This document shows positions 22,504 through 34,192 of a stretch of 64,000 bases of DNA, piece after piece. The position numbers and the translations under genes are program-made. Each line of letters begins with the position of its first letter. Position 1 is the stretch's first letter. The notes beneath the pieces were generated by a model that worked only from the letters and a program-made list of their open reading frames with translations, was not told where the DNA came from and made no database searches. Origin of the DNA: Azorinus chamasolen (lineage: Eukaryota; Mollusca; Bivalvia; Cardiida; Solecurtidae); the NCBI GenBank assembly GCA_963576725.1, contig OY755252.1, forward strand, positions 23,395,655-23,459,654. The letters run 5' to 3'.

Positions 22504-22585
22504 TAAATCAAATGACTCGAACCTCTGTTATCTCGAAATAATTTGTATGGTCCCTGAAGTTTGAGGTACCGAAGTTCAACTGTAG
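22504..22585. mobile_element. fragment of TTCGATATCTCGAA-type element
   Basis: ACCTCTGTTATCTCGAAATA, GTATGGTCCCTGAAG and GAAGTTCAACTG followed by TA match one end of the elements at 25675 and 29257. Only one end is present. Confidence 0.55.
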
Positions 22586-22696
22586 TTAAATTGATTGGTT
22601 GATATATGTCCGTACTTTACACTCTGCGGATATTGGATGATCTATTAATTGTACTAGAGTTTTAGTTATTGTTTTTGCTTGAATATTCTTCAAGTA

Positions 22697-22901
22697 CAGT
22701 AAAACCCCTCCAATGCGACCACCAAAAAGGGGCATACTTATGGGTGGCAGAGGCAGATGGTAGCTTAATACAGGACGAAAGTTATGCAGAAAGCTCCTAT
22801 AGGAGCTTTCTGCATAATTTCCGTCCTGCATTAAGCAACCACATGCTTTAAACGACGCCAGTGGCTGTTTATTAAATGGTCGTATTAGCGGGGTTTTACT
22901 G
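22697..22901. mobile_element. pogo-like MITE, AATGCGACC subfamily, intact
   Basis: 205 bp flanked by TA. Left CAGTAAAACCCCTCCAATGC, right GGTCGTATTAGCGG...TTTTACTG. Core AGAAAGCTCCTATAGGAGCT in the stem GCTTAATACAGGACGAAAG / TTCCGTCCTGCATTAAGC. Confidence 0.9.
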
Positions 22902-22903
22902 TA

Positions 22904-24067
22904 CTAGTATACAGTAACGCAATACTGGGTCAGAATTAGTGGTTACATCACATACTCAGTCTGGAAATGACAACAGAAACAATACGTGTTCGAATTGACG
23001 CTTTTAACTGATCACAAACAATAAATGTTATCATTGAAGCAATAGCATCAGTATCATTGTTACATTGTGATGCTTGTGCTATATCGTTTCTTAATACATA
23101 GTTCATTTACTATTCAAAACATATTCAACCCGTACATATCCAGTGTTTGCTAATTGCATTCTGTACGTAATTGTCATATAAAACCTGACGAGTGGTCGTT
23201 AATTGAAATATTTGACGTGAAAAGGAATAATCTTCTAGTTAAATTCATTAGTCGTTCTGTTTGTGTATCTGCCAAAAGCAATATTCGACGGCGAAGCATT
23301 GTCATTGTGCACTAGCATCATAGTGTACATAACTTAAGTATAGTGTTTGAAATAAGATAATAAACTATGTCTGACAACAGATCAACCACTTCCTACGCCC
23401 CAGATGTATTTAATCCATTTGCGCCAAGTGGATTCTTCCATGTTTATACATTGGATTAATTTATTTTTTTATGTAAGGGATGACTAGTCTAAATTTTCAT
23501 TTTCGTTTTGTTTTATGTTGAAATTCATATCAGCAATCAGTGTAGACGCTGATCAAACGCCGCATTATGCGGCGTCTGATCAGAGTCTACATTAGTTGCC
23601 TACATCCCATATATGGGATCGTTGGAACAAACGGGTTAAGGTTCATTATAAACAGAAGGAGGATATACGTTCTCATCCCAATGTTCTTCATTACTACAGC
23701 AAACCAAATAGAACTGAAATCTTCTCTAAGATACGATTTAATTTAGTAGCATTAAGGATTCTCCCTCTGACCACCCTATCACACAATCGGTGTAATACAA
23801 TGTACTTTATTGATGGGATTCGCATTTTCTCGATATTGCTATTTGTTCATTTTAGTATATTACTAACACTCTGATCAATTAATCATTCAGAATAAACGTT
23901 TATAAAGTAATATGTTTGATATGGTGATGGCAGGGTGTACATGCGTGCGTGTGCGCGCTTGTGTGTGTTTGTATGCTCGCACTTCACTTATGTTGAAGTT
24001 GCAGCGAACTTTCGTACGCGATCTCCTGCCTGCCTTCTTTTCTCTTTGTAAATATATGAAATGCCAC
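22904..24067. other. gene-free stretch with one long hairpin
   Basis: The hairpin at 23538-23594 (AGTGTAGACGCTGATCAAAC / TCTGATCAGAGTCTACATT around GCCGCATTATGCGGC) is the H/I-type middle without clear TTAA ends. Nothing else was recognised. Confidence 0.5.
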
Positions 24068-24071
24068 TTAA

Positions 24072-24294
24072 CCCTTCGCTTGCTATTCACGTCAATATAC
24101 CTACCTGTAAATAGTGCAGATGCAGGAGCTGTCTCATCAGGGTCTGCACTATTTACAGTTGACTGTGCAACCAGTACACTTCACAGCAGTGATTGCACAG
24201 CGAAATACTTGTACACAGTGAAAATATATGTAATTATACAACAGGGCATGGGCAAAGAAGGAGAAATGTATTTTAAAATTCAGCAAGTGAAGGG
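24072..24294. mobile_element. TTAA-MITE, F family
   Basis: 223 bp between TTAA at 24068-24071 and 24295-24298. CCCTTCGCTTGCTATTCACG, GTAAATAGTGCAGATG, CAGGAGCTGTCTCATCAGGG and TCAGCAAGTGAAGGG. The first half of the palindrome is partly deleted. Confidence 0.9.
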
Positions 24295-24298
24295 TTAA

Positions 24299-25217
24299 AT
24301 GTTGCTGCCAAATGCGCAAGGAATATCTAAATAACCAATCATAATCATCAACAAGTAAATATATTCGGAGAATGTAAATATCGTCCTAGGTGGAACCTTA
24401 ATTCACACACAGTAATGCACGTAAGCGTTTAAACACGGCTTTAGGAGTACATAAGGGGAACGGAAGTGCAATTGCTATTTATTGTACTAAAAATACCGGT
24501 TGCTCACGTTGTACGCACATTTGCATACAGGAAACTCTTGTTTATCAAACATAAGTATTTTCTACCGATTGATAAACAGTTTTGTTCAGTAACATTGTAA
24601 TTACCCTTGAAATATCTTCACATTTTAACATATTGAATATTGACATAGTTTGCTTTTTTGTTTTAAGTTCGTGTCTAGTATCTGTATTTTTCAACAGGCA
24701 ATTTACCAATAACAATGGTTGCTGTAACAGATGTTGATTAAGTGTTTTAACACTTACTACACTGCCTTTTACATGGACTATTCCAAATGCAAAAAGGTCA
24801 ATTTTATTACCTATACTAAGGGATTGTTCTAAAGAAAAGTGTGACATTACAAACAGTGCATACCCGGATTAGAGTGCTCCTATAGGAACCTTCTCATCTT
24901 GGTCTACATTATTTGCAAAGGACATTAGTGGCTCGTGTCCCGCACAGTAAGTGGGTTTAGATATTTCTGTCACATAACGTGGCTTAAATGAATACAAACC
25001 GACTGTTACCTGTAATAATTCGTGAATGTCAGCACAAGATGGTAAATGAGCAGATCAAATATAGACGGCAAGTACTGTTGCACTTTTATACAATACCTTA
25101 AATAACCCAATTTTAATTAGCCATGACCATGGCAAGTGCTTGTAAACCTTTGCCGTTGTGTTTTATGTTTATACTCGTCCACAATGTAAACACTTTGCTA
25201 AGCAGTATCGGAACCAT
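24299..25217. other. gene-free stretch with old duplicated segments
   Basis: 24845-24950 (CAAACAGTGCATACCCGG, GTGCTCCTATAGGAACC, GGCTCGTGTCCC) resembles 51750-51840 and 44280-44335. 24965-25110 resembles 15385-15560. The 100-codon minus frame at 24545-24847 has no motifs. Confidence 0.45.
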
Positions 25218-25221
25218 TTAA

Positions 25222-25431
25222 CCCCTACCGTGCCACAATGACGGGTTTATGGTATCACATGCAAACAGTTTTGATCCAGATGAGGCACCGAGTAACTCGG
25301 CGTCGCATCAGGATCCAAACTGTTTGGCACTCTGTTCACTGTTTTATAAAGATAATGGAAGACGTGCACACACTTACACTAAACATAAACGAAACTGTGC
25401 CCAGCAGACGATAATACTGGCACCGAAAGGG
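25222..25431. mobile_element. TTAA-MITE, I family, intact
   Basis: 210 bp between TTAA at 25218-25221 and 25432-25435. Ends CCCCTACCGTGCC and GGCACCGAAAGGG. Foldback AAACAGTTTTGATCCAGATG / CATCAGGATCCAAACTGTTT around CCGAGTAACTCGG. Confidence 0.85.
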
Positions 25432-25674
25432 TTAAAACAGCTATGCATGTTTTTGAAAATAAGTTATGCAGGTAATATAAATTGCACTGGCAAAACATTT
25501 CAACTTAATAAGACCATTACTTCCCATGCAATGATTTCAAATGGACCATTTCCCTTGTCTGAAAATGCGTAAATATGATGAAATTGTTATCGAACAATAA
25601 ACCATCAAAGGTCGACATGCCGCAATTATTTGATCAGAATGAATTGCCGTGCATATGCCCTAATTATAGATGTA

Positions 25675-25958
25675 CAATTGAACTTCGATATCTCAAACTC
25701 GGGGAATTTGAGCTTCGGGATAACGTAATTTCTTTCAAATTTTACAATACAGAACTGTTCCAACATTTATCCTTACGTATATCTAGAAACACATGTGGCA
25801 GATTAATGCAGGTCGAGCGTAATTTCACAATTGCTGAAATCTCTTAAAGAGCGTTCAGCTGTGAACTTAAGCAGTTGTCCAAATCAGAATTTGGATGACT
25901 CGATATTCAGTTATCTCGAAGTGATTTGTATGGTCCCTTATAAAATTCGAGTTTATAA
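25675..25958. mobile_element. element with TTCGATATCTC ends, truncated
   Basis: Left end CAATTGAACTTCGATATCTC after TA; the reverse-oriented partner GTTATCTCGAAGTGATTTG and GTATGGTCCC are near the right side. It runs into a Q repeat without a clean ACTG. The 90-codon frame at 25575-25847 crosses the terminal repeat and is spurious. Confidence 0.6.
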
Positions 25959-25960
25959 TC

Positions 25961-26233
25961 TTCACAATAGCAGGTATTAAGTGATTGTATGGCGGCCGTA
26001 AAACGTCGCCCCGTACTTCATTCTCAGTGTTGTTATACCTTCTGATCCTTCGAGATCATGAATTTCAGTACATCTTGTTCTGAAAATTAAATACCGCTTA
26101 AGCCGGTGCTAGGGGCATGAGCAGTGTTGCACTTTCAATTACTGCTCATGAACAGACTCAATCAAACCGAGTCTGCAATTTTCTCATTTTGTGTTGCAAT
26201 GTTTGCTTTCGGGGGATCACATCCCTTCAGAAT
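25961..26233 (+). repeat. Q repeat, near-complete copy
   Basis: CTTCACAATAGCAGGTATTA, GGCGGCCGTAAAACGTCGCC, TAAGCCGGTGCTAGGGGC and CTCATGAACAGACTCAATC match the copy at 8600. Confidence 0.8.
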
Positions 26234-26752
26234 TTTATTGAAGTTCAATTGTATGATAATGTAGGATGCTGCATTTCAAGATTGTTTAAATCGGAAGCAT
26301 TTTCACCTGTATAACGTAGACTTACATCTGCACTGTTAAACCATACATTTTTCTTTTCATAGTTTCGACAAATCAAATGCAGTCACGTGATGAACCACTG
26401 GAATGGCGTATGATCAAGGCATGTTATGTTCAACATTCTATTGTTAAAATATCCCAATATCAACATTGTATTATTATGCTATTTTAAGAATGATATTATG
26501 TTCAAGTGATTTCTGACAAAGAGAATAAGCAACGCATATTCATTCAGCAAGTATGCAGTATTGTACATACATGCACATGTAAGATTCATTTAACAGTGAA
26601 ATAGTACACTTTGTATTATTTACTACTTGTTGGAGTGTGAAGCTAATACTCAGAGATGGGTTATATGCTTTTGCACTCTCTTGTTATTGATCTTCGATTG
26701 TGTGAGGTATTAACCGCAAAAAATGTGTTTGAACGTCACTTATTGTCACAAG
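26234..26752. other. unassigned stretch
   Basis: No gene or repeat recognised. Confidence 0.4.
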
Positions 26753-26754
26753 TA

Positions 26755-26951
26755 CAGTAAAACCCCTCTGAATCTAGTATAGACTATTTAAGATACGTTT
26801 AGGCAGGTGGCTATCTAATGCATTGTGAGAGTCATGCCGAAAGCTCCTAGAGGATCTTCCTCCATAGTTTTCATCCTGCATTAAGTAGCCACCTATCTCC
26901 AAAACAAGTATTTATACTACATTTAACGTCCGGCTTAGAATGGTTCTACTA
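26755..26951. mobile_element. pogo-like MITE, CTAAACCGG subfamily
   Basis: 197 bp flanked by TA. Left CAGTAAAACCCCTCTGAATC, right CCGGCTTAGAATGGTTCTAC-TA. Core AGAAAG-type hairpin mutated to GAAAGCTCCTAGAGGATCTTC. Confidence 0.8.
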
Positions 26952-27279
26952 TATTAACTAACAGTACCGTACTTGTACCTGCAGCTCCGAATTAACATTA
27001 TCTTTAGTTAACTTTTGTAGTTAACACTGACAAAAGTGTCCAGAATAATTAAAATCTATAAAGACCAAAGACGTGACACCGTTTATATAACATGAGTATC
27101 ATTCTCAGCGTTGGGTGCTTTCATTGTTTATCATTTACAGGGTCGAAAGTCTACATTGTTATTATTTGCTTTTCATTTGAGTTTCAATTTTCTTTTCAAC
27201 GTGTTTGGTGTATTCACCGACAATCAATATTTCAGTTCGCCTATTTTAAAAACCAGTTGCTACATTATAGGTCATAACT

Positions 27280-28740
27280 TTATCATCCGCCGTGTAGTGT
27301 GTTTTCAGTGTTATCCATCGCCACCGTGTAGTGGGTTATCACTAAAATTACTCACCGTGCAGTGGGTTTCCACTATTATCACTAGCCGTGTAGTGTGTGT
27401 TCCACTGTTATCACTCGCCGTCTAGTGTGTTTTCATTATTATTACTCACAACCGTTTAGTGGGTTTCCACTGTTATCACTAGCCGTGTAGTGTGTGTTCC
27501 ACTGTTATCACTCGCCGTCTAGTGTGTTTTCATTATTATTACTCACAACCGTTTAGTGGGTTTCCACTATTATCACTAGCCGTGTAGTGTGTGTTCCACT
27601 GTTATCACTCGCCGTCTAGTGTGTTTTCATTATTATTACTCACAACCGTTTAGTGGGTTTCCACTATTATCACTAGCCGTGTAGTGTGTGTTTCACTGTT
27701 ATCACTCGCCGTCTAGTGTGTTTTCATTATTATTACTCACAACCGTTTAGTGGGTTTCCACTATTATCACTAGCCGTGTAGTGTGTGTTTCACTGTTATC
27801 ACTCGCCGTCTAGTGTGTTTTCATTATTATTACTCACAACCGTTTAGTGGGTTTCCACTATTATCACTAGCCGTGTAGTGTGTGTTTCACTGTTATCACT
27901 CGCCGTCTAGTGTGTTTTCATTATTATTACTCACAACCGTTTAGTGGGTTTTCACTGTAATCACTCGCCGCGCAGTGGGCTTCTACTGTTGTCACTCGCC
28001 GTGTATTATGTTTTCAATATTATCATTCACCACCGTGTAATGTATTTTCACTGTAATCAATCGCCGTGTAGTGTGTTTTCATTCGTGTCACTCACCACCG
28101 TTTAGTTTTATCACTCATCTTGTAGTGTGTTTTCATTAGTATCACTCACCACCGTTTAGTGTTATCACTCGCCGTGTAGTGCGTTTTCATTAGTATCACT
28201 CACCACCGTTAAGTGTTATCACTCGCCGTGTAGTGCGTTTTCATTAGTATCACTCACCACCGTTTAGTTTTATCACTCACCTTGTAGTGTGTTTTCATTA
28301 GTATCACTCACCACCGTTTAGTGTTATCACTCGCCGTGTAGTGCGTTTTTATTAGTATCACTCACCACCGTTTAGTGTTATCACTCGCCGTGTAGTGCGT
28401 TTTCATTAGTATCACTCACCACCGTTTAGTGTTATCACTCGCCGTGCAGTGTGGTTTCATTAGTATCACTCACCACCGTTAAGTGTTATCACTCGCCGTG
28501 TAGTGTGTTTTCACTGTTATCAGTTGCGGTGCAGTGTGGGTTTTTTTACTGTTATCCCTCACATTGCAGTGGGTTTAACTGCTAGTATTCGTTGTGTAGT
28601 GGGTTCTCACTAGTAGTGTTTGGCGATTAGTGGGATTTTACTGTTATTATTCGTTATGTAGTAGATGTTTACTGTTATCACTCACCGTGAAGTAGCGTTT
28701 CGCTGTTACCCACCGTGTTTGATGTTTTCACCGTTAACCA
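27280..28740. repeat. minisatellite with two higher-order periods
   Basis: The basic unit is ~27-33 bp (GCCGTGTAGTGTGTTTTCAC plus a TATCACTC spacer). In 27347-27955 three variants form a 97-bp unit repeated about six times (ACTCACAACC at 27444, 27541, 27638, 27735, 27832 and 27929). In 28117-28500 two variants form a 54-bp unit (GCCGTG at 28171, 28225, 28333, 28387, 28441 and 28495). Edges are diverged single units. Not a CRISPR: there are no unique spacers. Confidence 0.95.
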
Positions 28741-29250
28741 TTTGAATGCGGAAAATGAGTACACTTATTACAGCGGTGAATTCATATTTCATAAATACAT
28801 ATTTATAGTCGTTCTCCGGGTCATTTCTCTAACGTGATAATGTCAAATCTGCCAGATGATATTCTTGTTGGGTAGTGATAGATATTACGCAAGGGCTCCA
28901 TAAGAATATTTTTTCATCAAACGATGAAGACGTGTTTTAATTAGTCGCGAGTGTCATAGTTGATTGCCTTACTTCTGATCACGTGTTTTAATTCAAGCAA
29001 AGGCGCGAGTCCAGTCGATCGTCTTCATTTTCCTAGATGACCTGAACATTACGCAACTGTTGCCTATAATCGGACACGGCATGTTAGAGTTAGGATGCAG
29101 GTCAAACCATTTTTTAAAAAAGTTGGCCATGTTGAACATAAGAACATATGAAGTCCCGTATTCACAAAGTATTAAATGATTTTCATAAAGGCAATAATCA
29201 GATTTGTATTCTTCGTTTAATGCAAGAAATACCATGGAGTGTCATAGTTT
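28741..29250. other. unassigned stretch
   Basis: No gene or repeat recognised. Confidence 0.4.
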
Positions 29251-29256
29251 CAAACA

Positions 29257-29570
29257 CAGTTGAAATTCTCGAACTTCAAGGTATCATACGAATTACAGAG
29301 ATAACAGGAATTCGAGCTACCCGAGTTCTAATCTGGGGTTTTTTTTCTGAAGTTTTCAGCTTAGTGCATGTCTGAAGTAATGCTGGAAGCTCCTGCAGGA
29401 CATTTCAGCATTGGTTTAGATCTGCATTAATCTGTCACGTTTGTTTCTAGGTATGCGTAGTGGTGTATTTTAGAGCTTCCCTGCATTGTAAATTGTGTAA
29501 GGACGGAACTTTTAGTTCGGGGTATCACTATATTCGAGTTATCCGAGATCGCGATATCGAAGTTAAACTG
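29257..29570. mobile_element. element with CAGTT-AACTTCGATATC ends
   Basis: 314 bp. Left CAGTTGAAATTCTCGAACTT; right GCGATATCGAAGTTAAACTG then TA. The sub-terminal parts also pair (CAGAGATAACAGG / GAGTTATCCGAG). A weak central stem is AAGTAATGCTGGAAGCTCCT / AGGACATTTCAGCATTG. A pogo-like element whose ends differ from the other subfamilies. Confidence 0.65.
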
Positions 29571-29572
29571 TA

Positions 29573-29867
29573 TAATCATTCAATGTGAGATCTGCACTAT
29601 CACGCATGCTACCTGAATACTTAAACGATACTGCTGCGGTATTGATTAAATGATCCAAACTCAAATTACATTGTAAATCCATCTATATTTCAGCAAAGTC
29701 CTTAAGAGTAATTCAGTCGTATTTATTGGCTATTTGTTTTATCATAAAAAGTACCTGGTAGTTATTGTCTACTTTCAGTCCGAATAACCGTTCAGCCGAC
29801 TGTACATTTACTCCCCTGGCCATTGAGTCATTCGCCTAAAATATTAAGCACTGCTAACATATGGCAC
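29573..29867. other. unassigned stretch
   Basis: No gene or repeat recognised. Confidence 0.4.
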
Positions 29868-30030
29868 AATCATTCAGTCGCAGTACCGGCTAGTGACCCT
29901 CACAGGTACCCATTTTACCCCTGGGTAGAGAGGAGGCGCGGAAGGGAGACACTGAAAAGCATTTCCGGGAGGAACCGGGATTTGAACCCCGGACATGTAG
30001 TCAAGCGCGTTACCACTAGACCACACACAC
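29868..30030 (-). mobile_element. tRNA-derived SINE
   Basis: On the minus strand, TGGTCTAGTGGTAACGC (rc of 30006-30022) fits a Pol III A box and GGTTCAAATCCC (rc of 29978-29989) fits a B box, spaced as in a tRNA. The anticodon stem does not pair, so it is not a functional tRNA. It continues into a conserved SINE-like body, CTCTACCCAGGGGTAAAATG (rc near 29908-29930). The 3' boundary is uncertain. Confidence 0.8.
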
Positions 30031-30294
30031 TATTATAGCAGTATTAACTTGAATGTCTTAATGAAATCACTAAGAGACATCAAAAAACAAAACAACAATA
30101 TTGGTCTAAGTCACTTGTTGACACTAGGATAGGCGATTGCCAAAAAAACATTATATTAGGAAATATTTTAATTGTGGACATTCATCAGCCTAACAGTCTG
30201 CCCGAATACAGCTTAGGTCGATATTGGTAGCATAATCAAAAGGCAATATGGATAGCATAATAAAAAGGCAATAAAAGTACATGTACGTATTGTA

Positions 30295-30457
30295 CTGTAT
30301 ACTCTCGATAATTTGAATATATAATAATTTAGTCAGGTTGCCGCTTAAACTGCAGGGCCAAAGTCACACTGGAAGCTCCTCTAGGAGCTTTCTGCATGAC
30401 TTTCGCCCTGCATTAAGCGCACATCCGTCTTAAAGCTCGATAATCAAAGTTTTGCTG
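30295..30457. mobile_element. pogo-like MITE, CTCGATAAT subfamily
   Basis: 163 bp flanked by TA. Left CTGTATACTCTCGATAATTT, right AAAGCTCGATAATCAAAG...GCTG. Core GGAAGCTCCTCTAGGAGCTT in the stem TGCAGGGCCAAAGTCA / TGACTTTCGCCCTGCA. Related to 53847-54050. Confidence 0.75.
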
Positions 30458-30854
30458 TATGTAGGAACCATTATGTGTTATATTCTGTGTGTATTGGTCA
30501 GCCACTTACTTTTAGAATACATCAATTCAAAATCATTTATTCGTACTTCACTGTAGATAACAAGGTATGTCCAAATCTGGATATTGTGAAGATTTGACCT
30601 TTTTTCCCCAATTTCGCTAAGCTCTTGATAAACTATTCACCTGGTGTCAAACAGCTTAGATTGTGAGACGCCTAATTTCTCAGTAGTCTGAAGGTCTGAG
30701 TCTTTTGCAAATGTAAGTCAGGTCGAGTTGAGCATATGAAGGGATCAGAGATCGGTGCAAACCTGTTCTGATATATACTTATTCATTCCATGAACTGAAG
30801 CATATCACTGTGCATGGTTTATACTTATTTCAAACACTATTACAACGCTCTTAA

Positions 30855-31093
30855 CCCTTTCCTGCATATAAACGTGTTTTCACACATTTGCAAACAGAGT
30901 AGACCCACATCAGGCGGCTCCTAGAGGAGCTGGCTGATAAGGGTCTGCTCTATTTGCTAATGGAATTTGAAAGATATGCTCCTTTACTTTCTAAATTGAC
31001 TACCATGTTTCACCTTCTATATTTCATTGTTAACTATTATTTTTCCTTGATAAATCAGTAGGTATTGAAATTTGAAATATACATAGAACAGGG
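30855..31093. mobile_element. TTAA-MITE, E family, intact
   Basis: 239 bp between TTAA at 30851-30854 and 31094-31097. Arm GCAAACAGAGTAGACCCACA, centre GGCTCCTAGAGGAGC, GGTCTGCTCTATTTGC and tail CAGTAGGTATTGAAATTTG. Confidence 0.9.
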
Positions 31094-31119
31094 TTAACCC
31101 ATTTGTGCCCAGTGTTCCC

Positions 31120-31309
31120 CAACAAGTACAACAATGAGTCATGCAGGAAACACCACATACAGAACAAACAGTCGCCCGAACAGCAACACAAGGAAACAGC
31201 AAATGTACATAACTATAAAAACAACAAGAGACGCACAACGACAAAATAAACACACAATAGGGGGAAGATGGGAAGCACCGCCTTGGAACGGTCTGTGACA
31301 AAAGTCACT
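31120..31309 (-). mobile_element. R repeat (retroposon-like), 5'-truncated copy
   Basis: Reverse complement of the R body: GTGACTTTTGTCAC...GGCGGTGCTTCCC, GTGCGTCTCTTGTTG, CATTTGCTGTTTCC, CTGCATGACTCATTG and GTACTT. Matches 34744-35016 and 50389-50645. Reading frames on its minus strand (31017-31354) are repeat translations. Confidence 0.7.
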
Positions 31310-31511
31310 CATGGAAACAGTGTAGTCCCAGTTTGCTGAACACATCGATGTCAATGGCCTATTCTAGCAAATGCTGTGCTCATTTAAGACCACACACTTT
31401 TATCGGAATTCGTTATACTAATATCACATCCACGCTTTATAACTAAAATCGTATGCTTGTATCTTAAAGATATTTGCGAATATCTAATATTTACATTAAA
31501 CATTGCGTTAA

Positions 31512-31719
31512 CCCTTTACCTGTTCAATATGAATATATAAGACATAATGGCATCATGTACATTTATTAGGTGTTCTACTATAATGTAAAACATTTCGAAG
31601 GGAATTGTTTGATTTTGCAAAACAATGTAGACTCAATTCTATATAGCAGACCCTGATAGGAGCCGCCTGGTCCAGGTCTACTCTGTGTTCAAATATGTGA
31701 ATTTTTTTGAGAGGAAGAG
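31512..31719. mobile_element. TTAA-MITE, J family
   Basis: 208 bp between TTAA at 31508-31511 and 31720-31723. CCCTTTACCTGTTCAATATG, ATAGCAGACCCTGATAGG, AGCCGCCTGGTCCAGGTC. The palindrome is partly deleted. Confidence 0.75.
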
Positions 31720-31723
31720 TTAA

Positions 31724-32759
31724 AATAAACATCATAATCTGACTCATGAAAATTGCTTGATGACACATACACCTTTACTAAAATTGAACCGTTATCTGCA
31801 TTATATGCACGAGTACTGATAGTCTGATAAGTGTTACCATATTAGTGTTAAATGTACCTGTTTAAGTATTTATTCCATATCGTCCTTTTGCTATATTTAA
31901 TGTCTTGATAGTCGCAAAACTAAATATGTTTGTATCATATCTAAGAGGCACACTACCCTAAAAATTCTTAAACTACTGACCATAGCACCAGTTTTCCTAG
32001 GGAAGTTTTCGTTACATTACATTATAGAAATGAAGTTTTAGAGAAACATATCAATGGCTTTAGTTTCATCAATTTAGTTTTACCGTTGCATTATTGGTAG
32101 CCGACATCAATATAATTTGTGTTTTAATAATACCGTTATGCTAAACACACAATCATTATCGTTTCATCTATAACTAGGTACAGTGGTAAAGAGCTTATAC
32201 TGATGGTGCGGATTTTCAAATACATATAACCCTGAAACCTATGTGTAAAGTACAATAAAATAAATCAGAGTGATTAATATGATAAATTTGTCAGTTGCAT
32301 TTGTACTAACAAGTAAACATCATTCAAACCATGAAATGAGTGGGCTTTATGGTTTAACTATGCAATATATTATCGAAACAGAACTATTGAAAATCATTAA
32401 AAAGCAATATTATACCATATATAAAAGCATAACTTGCGCCGTGTTCACTTACAGTCGTTAAACTCCAGTTTATGAGATACAATCTCCCCTGTCCGGTCTC
32501 AGTAACAAAACAGCAATATGGGAAATGCACGGTATTCAAATAAAACTCATAAACGGAATTGCGTTGTCAATACTCTATGGTGGGAAATATAATTCTTGGT
32601 TTACGCCTGGAAGGTATTTTGTCTTTGTTTGATGGGTCTGCATATAAGGCTTGTTGCATGTTATTGCAAAGTACAGGCAATAAATAACGTTACAAATATG
32701 TACCATAGAACCTGCCAACTGTGATTTAAAGTACTTATCTCGATGTATGAAATTTTATT
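31724..32759. other. unassigned stretch
   Basis: AT-rich. No gene, hairpin or MITE end was recognised. Confidence 0.4.
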
Positions 32760-32763
32760 TTAA

Positions 32764-32968
32764 CCATTACAATGAGGCAACAAAGTCACTTTTTTGCTTT
32801 GAAAACAGTGTAGTGCAAGATGAAAGGGCTCCTAGAGGAGTCCACTTATCAGGGACTGCACTGTTTGTCATGTTACACTTTTCTTTCGAACATATCCCTA
32901 AATACTCATCATAATCTTGACCTTTGAATTTTTGGAATAGTCCATTTAAAATGTCAGCGTTGTAACGG
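32764..32968. mobile_element. TTAA-MITE, H-like
   Basis: 205 bp between TTAA at 32760-32763 and 32969-32972. Foldback AAAACAGTGTAGTGCAAGAT / ATCAGGGACTGCACTGTTTG around GGGCTCCTAGAGGAGTCC. Ends CCATTACAATG / CGTTGTAACGG are weakly inverted. Confidence 0.7.
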
Positions 32969-33096
32969 TTAAACCTTACTCCATACCAACGCATTATAAC
33001 GCCGTTTGCAGAGTAGATTCAAATCAGGCAGCCCTTGTAAGAACTGTCTAATCAGAGTATGGTGAGTATGCTAATAACATAAGATATATCTAGTTA

Positions 33097-33291
33097 CAGT
33101 AAAACCGGTTCAAAGTGGCGGTGAAGGAGATGTCTAATTATGGCTCTACAAGGCAGGTAGCAGCTTCATGCAAGTCAAAAGTATTGCAGAAAGCGCTTTC
33201 TGAATAACTATTGCCCTATATTAAGCCACCATCTTTATTTTAAGACTCTCGCCTTCAATAAATGAATGGCCGCTTACGATAGGTTCTACTG
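33097..33291. mobile_element. pogo-like MITE, TTAAGCGG-related
   Basis: 195 bp flanked by TA. Left CAGTAAAACCGGTTCAAAGT, right CGCTTACGATAGGTTCTACTG. The centre keeps AGAAAGCGCTTTCT, so the GCTCCT core has been shortened. Just upstream, 32985-33090 is a decayed E fragment. Confidence 0.8.
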
Positions 33292-33293
33292 TA

Positions 33294-33911
33294 TACAGTT
33301 CAGTGAATGCCAAGACAACGGTTAGTTTTTTTGTTCATATGTAGTATCTAATTACTATTTATAATGTCATTGTATCTTGAATAGTCATGTGATAATATGT
33401 TAATGGCAATAGCTTAACCCTTATTGTGATAGATAGCATGTTCTCGCTTATCAGCCGTGTTAGATAAGCTGAGTTACTAAAATAGCCGTACTAGAAATCC
33501 TTTTCTGGAACACCACGTGACTAGTGTATTCATACGCGCGATTGGGTAAATCAATACAAGGGAAGGAATTCTTACAGAATTATACCAACATTTCTATAGG
33601 CAACAACCTTATGAATTGAAATTAATATAAGTAATTAGCACGAATATGAAATTCAATTTATCATATAAACACTTTAAAAGCATATTTAATTAACCGAAGA
33701 CGTTGTTTTGTAGTCACTCAGTCATTTATATTTACGCCAAAATGTAACGTTTGTGGTTGTCATAACAAATGACGTCATTTTGGTCTCATGCCTAAAGTTA
33801 TGCTGCGGTCTGTTGATATTAGATATGGAAGTCGTATTACGCAATGTAAAGTAGTACTTCACAAAATTCGTTAATTTAATTGGTTTTAGGGCGTATTTCA
33901 GCGAGAAAAAT
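33294..33911. other. unassigned stretch
   Basis: No gene or clear repeat. Confidence 0.4.
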
Positions 33912-34057
33912 AATCAAGCATGGGTTTTGTTAAAGCCGGGGGTTCTATACCCTCGGTTGGTCTGTTCCTATCGGAAACACGCTAAAGCTCTTTTCCGACT
34001 GGAACAGACCAACCTCGGGTATAGAAACCCCGTCTTTAACAAAACCCATGCTTGATT
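33912..34057. repeat. 146-bp near-perfect foldback
   Basis: Left arm begins AATCAAGCATGGGTTTTGTT, right arm ends AACAAAACCCATGCTTGATT. Inner arms GGTTGGTCTGTTCC / GGAACAGACCAACC. The loop is around CACGCTAAAGCTC. Arm length is about 66 bp with few mismatches, which argues for a young age. No TA or TTAA target is obvious and no second copy was seen in the window. Confidence 0.9.
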
Positions 34058-34192
34058 CTATTATTCTACTTACATCTGATTCGTACACGTACTGGAGAAA
34101 CACTAGATCGAGTTCCGATTAATTCGGCGTCTCATCTGGATCCAAGATGTTATTAGATGTGAGTCAGGTCGCGATTAGCATGGTAGGATTAA

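Noticed and set aside
25575..25847. 90-codon frame
   Set aside because: Crosses the terminal repeat of a transposon-like element and a truncated boundary.
27280..28740. CRISPR-like array
   Set aside because: The spacers are repeats too and units vary gradually; a tandem minisatellite in a eukaryotic setting explains it.
29978..30022. Functional tRNA gene on the minus strand
   Set aside because: A and B boxes are present but the anticodon stem does not pair and the sequence continues into a SINE body.
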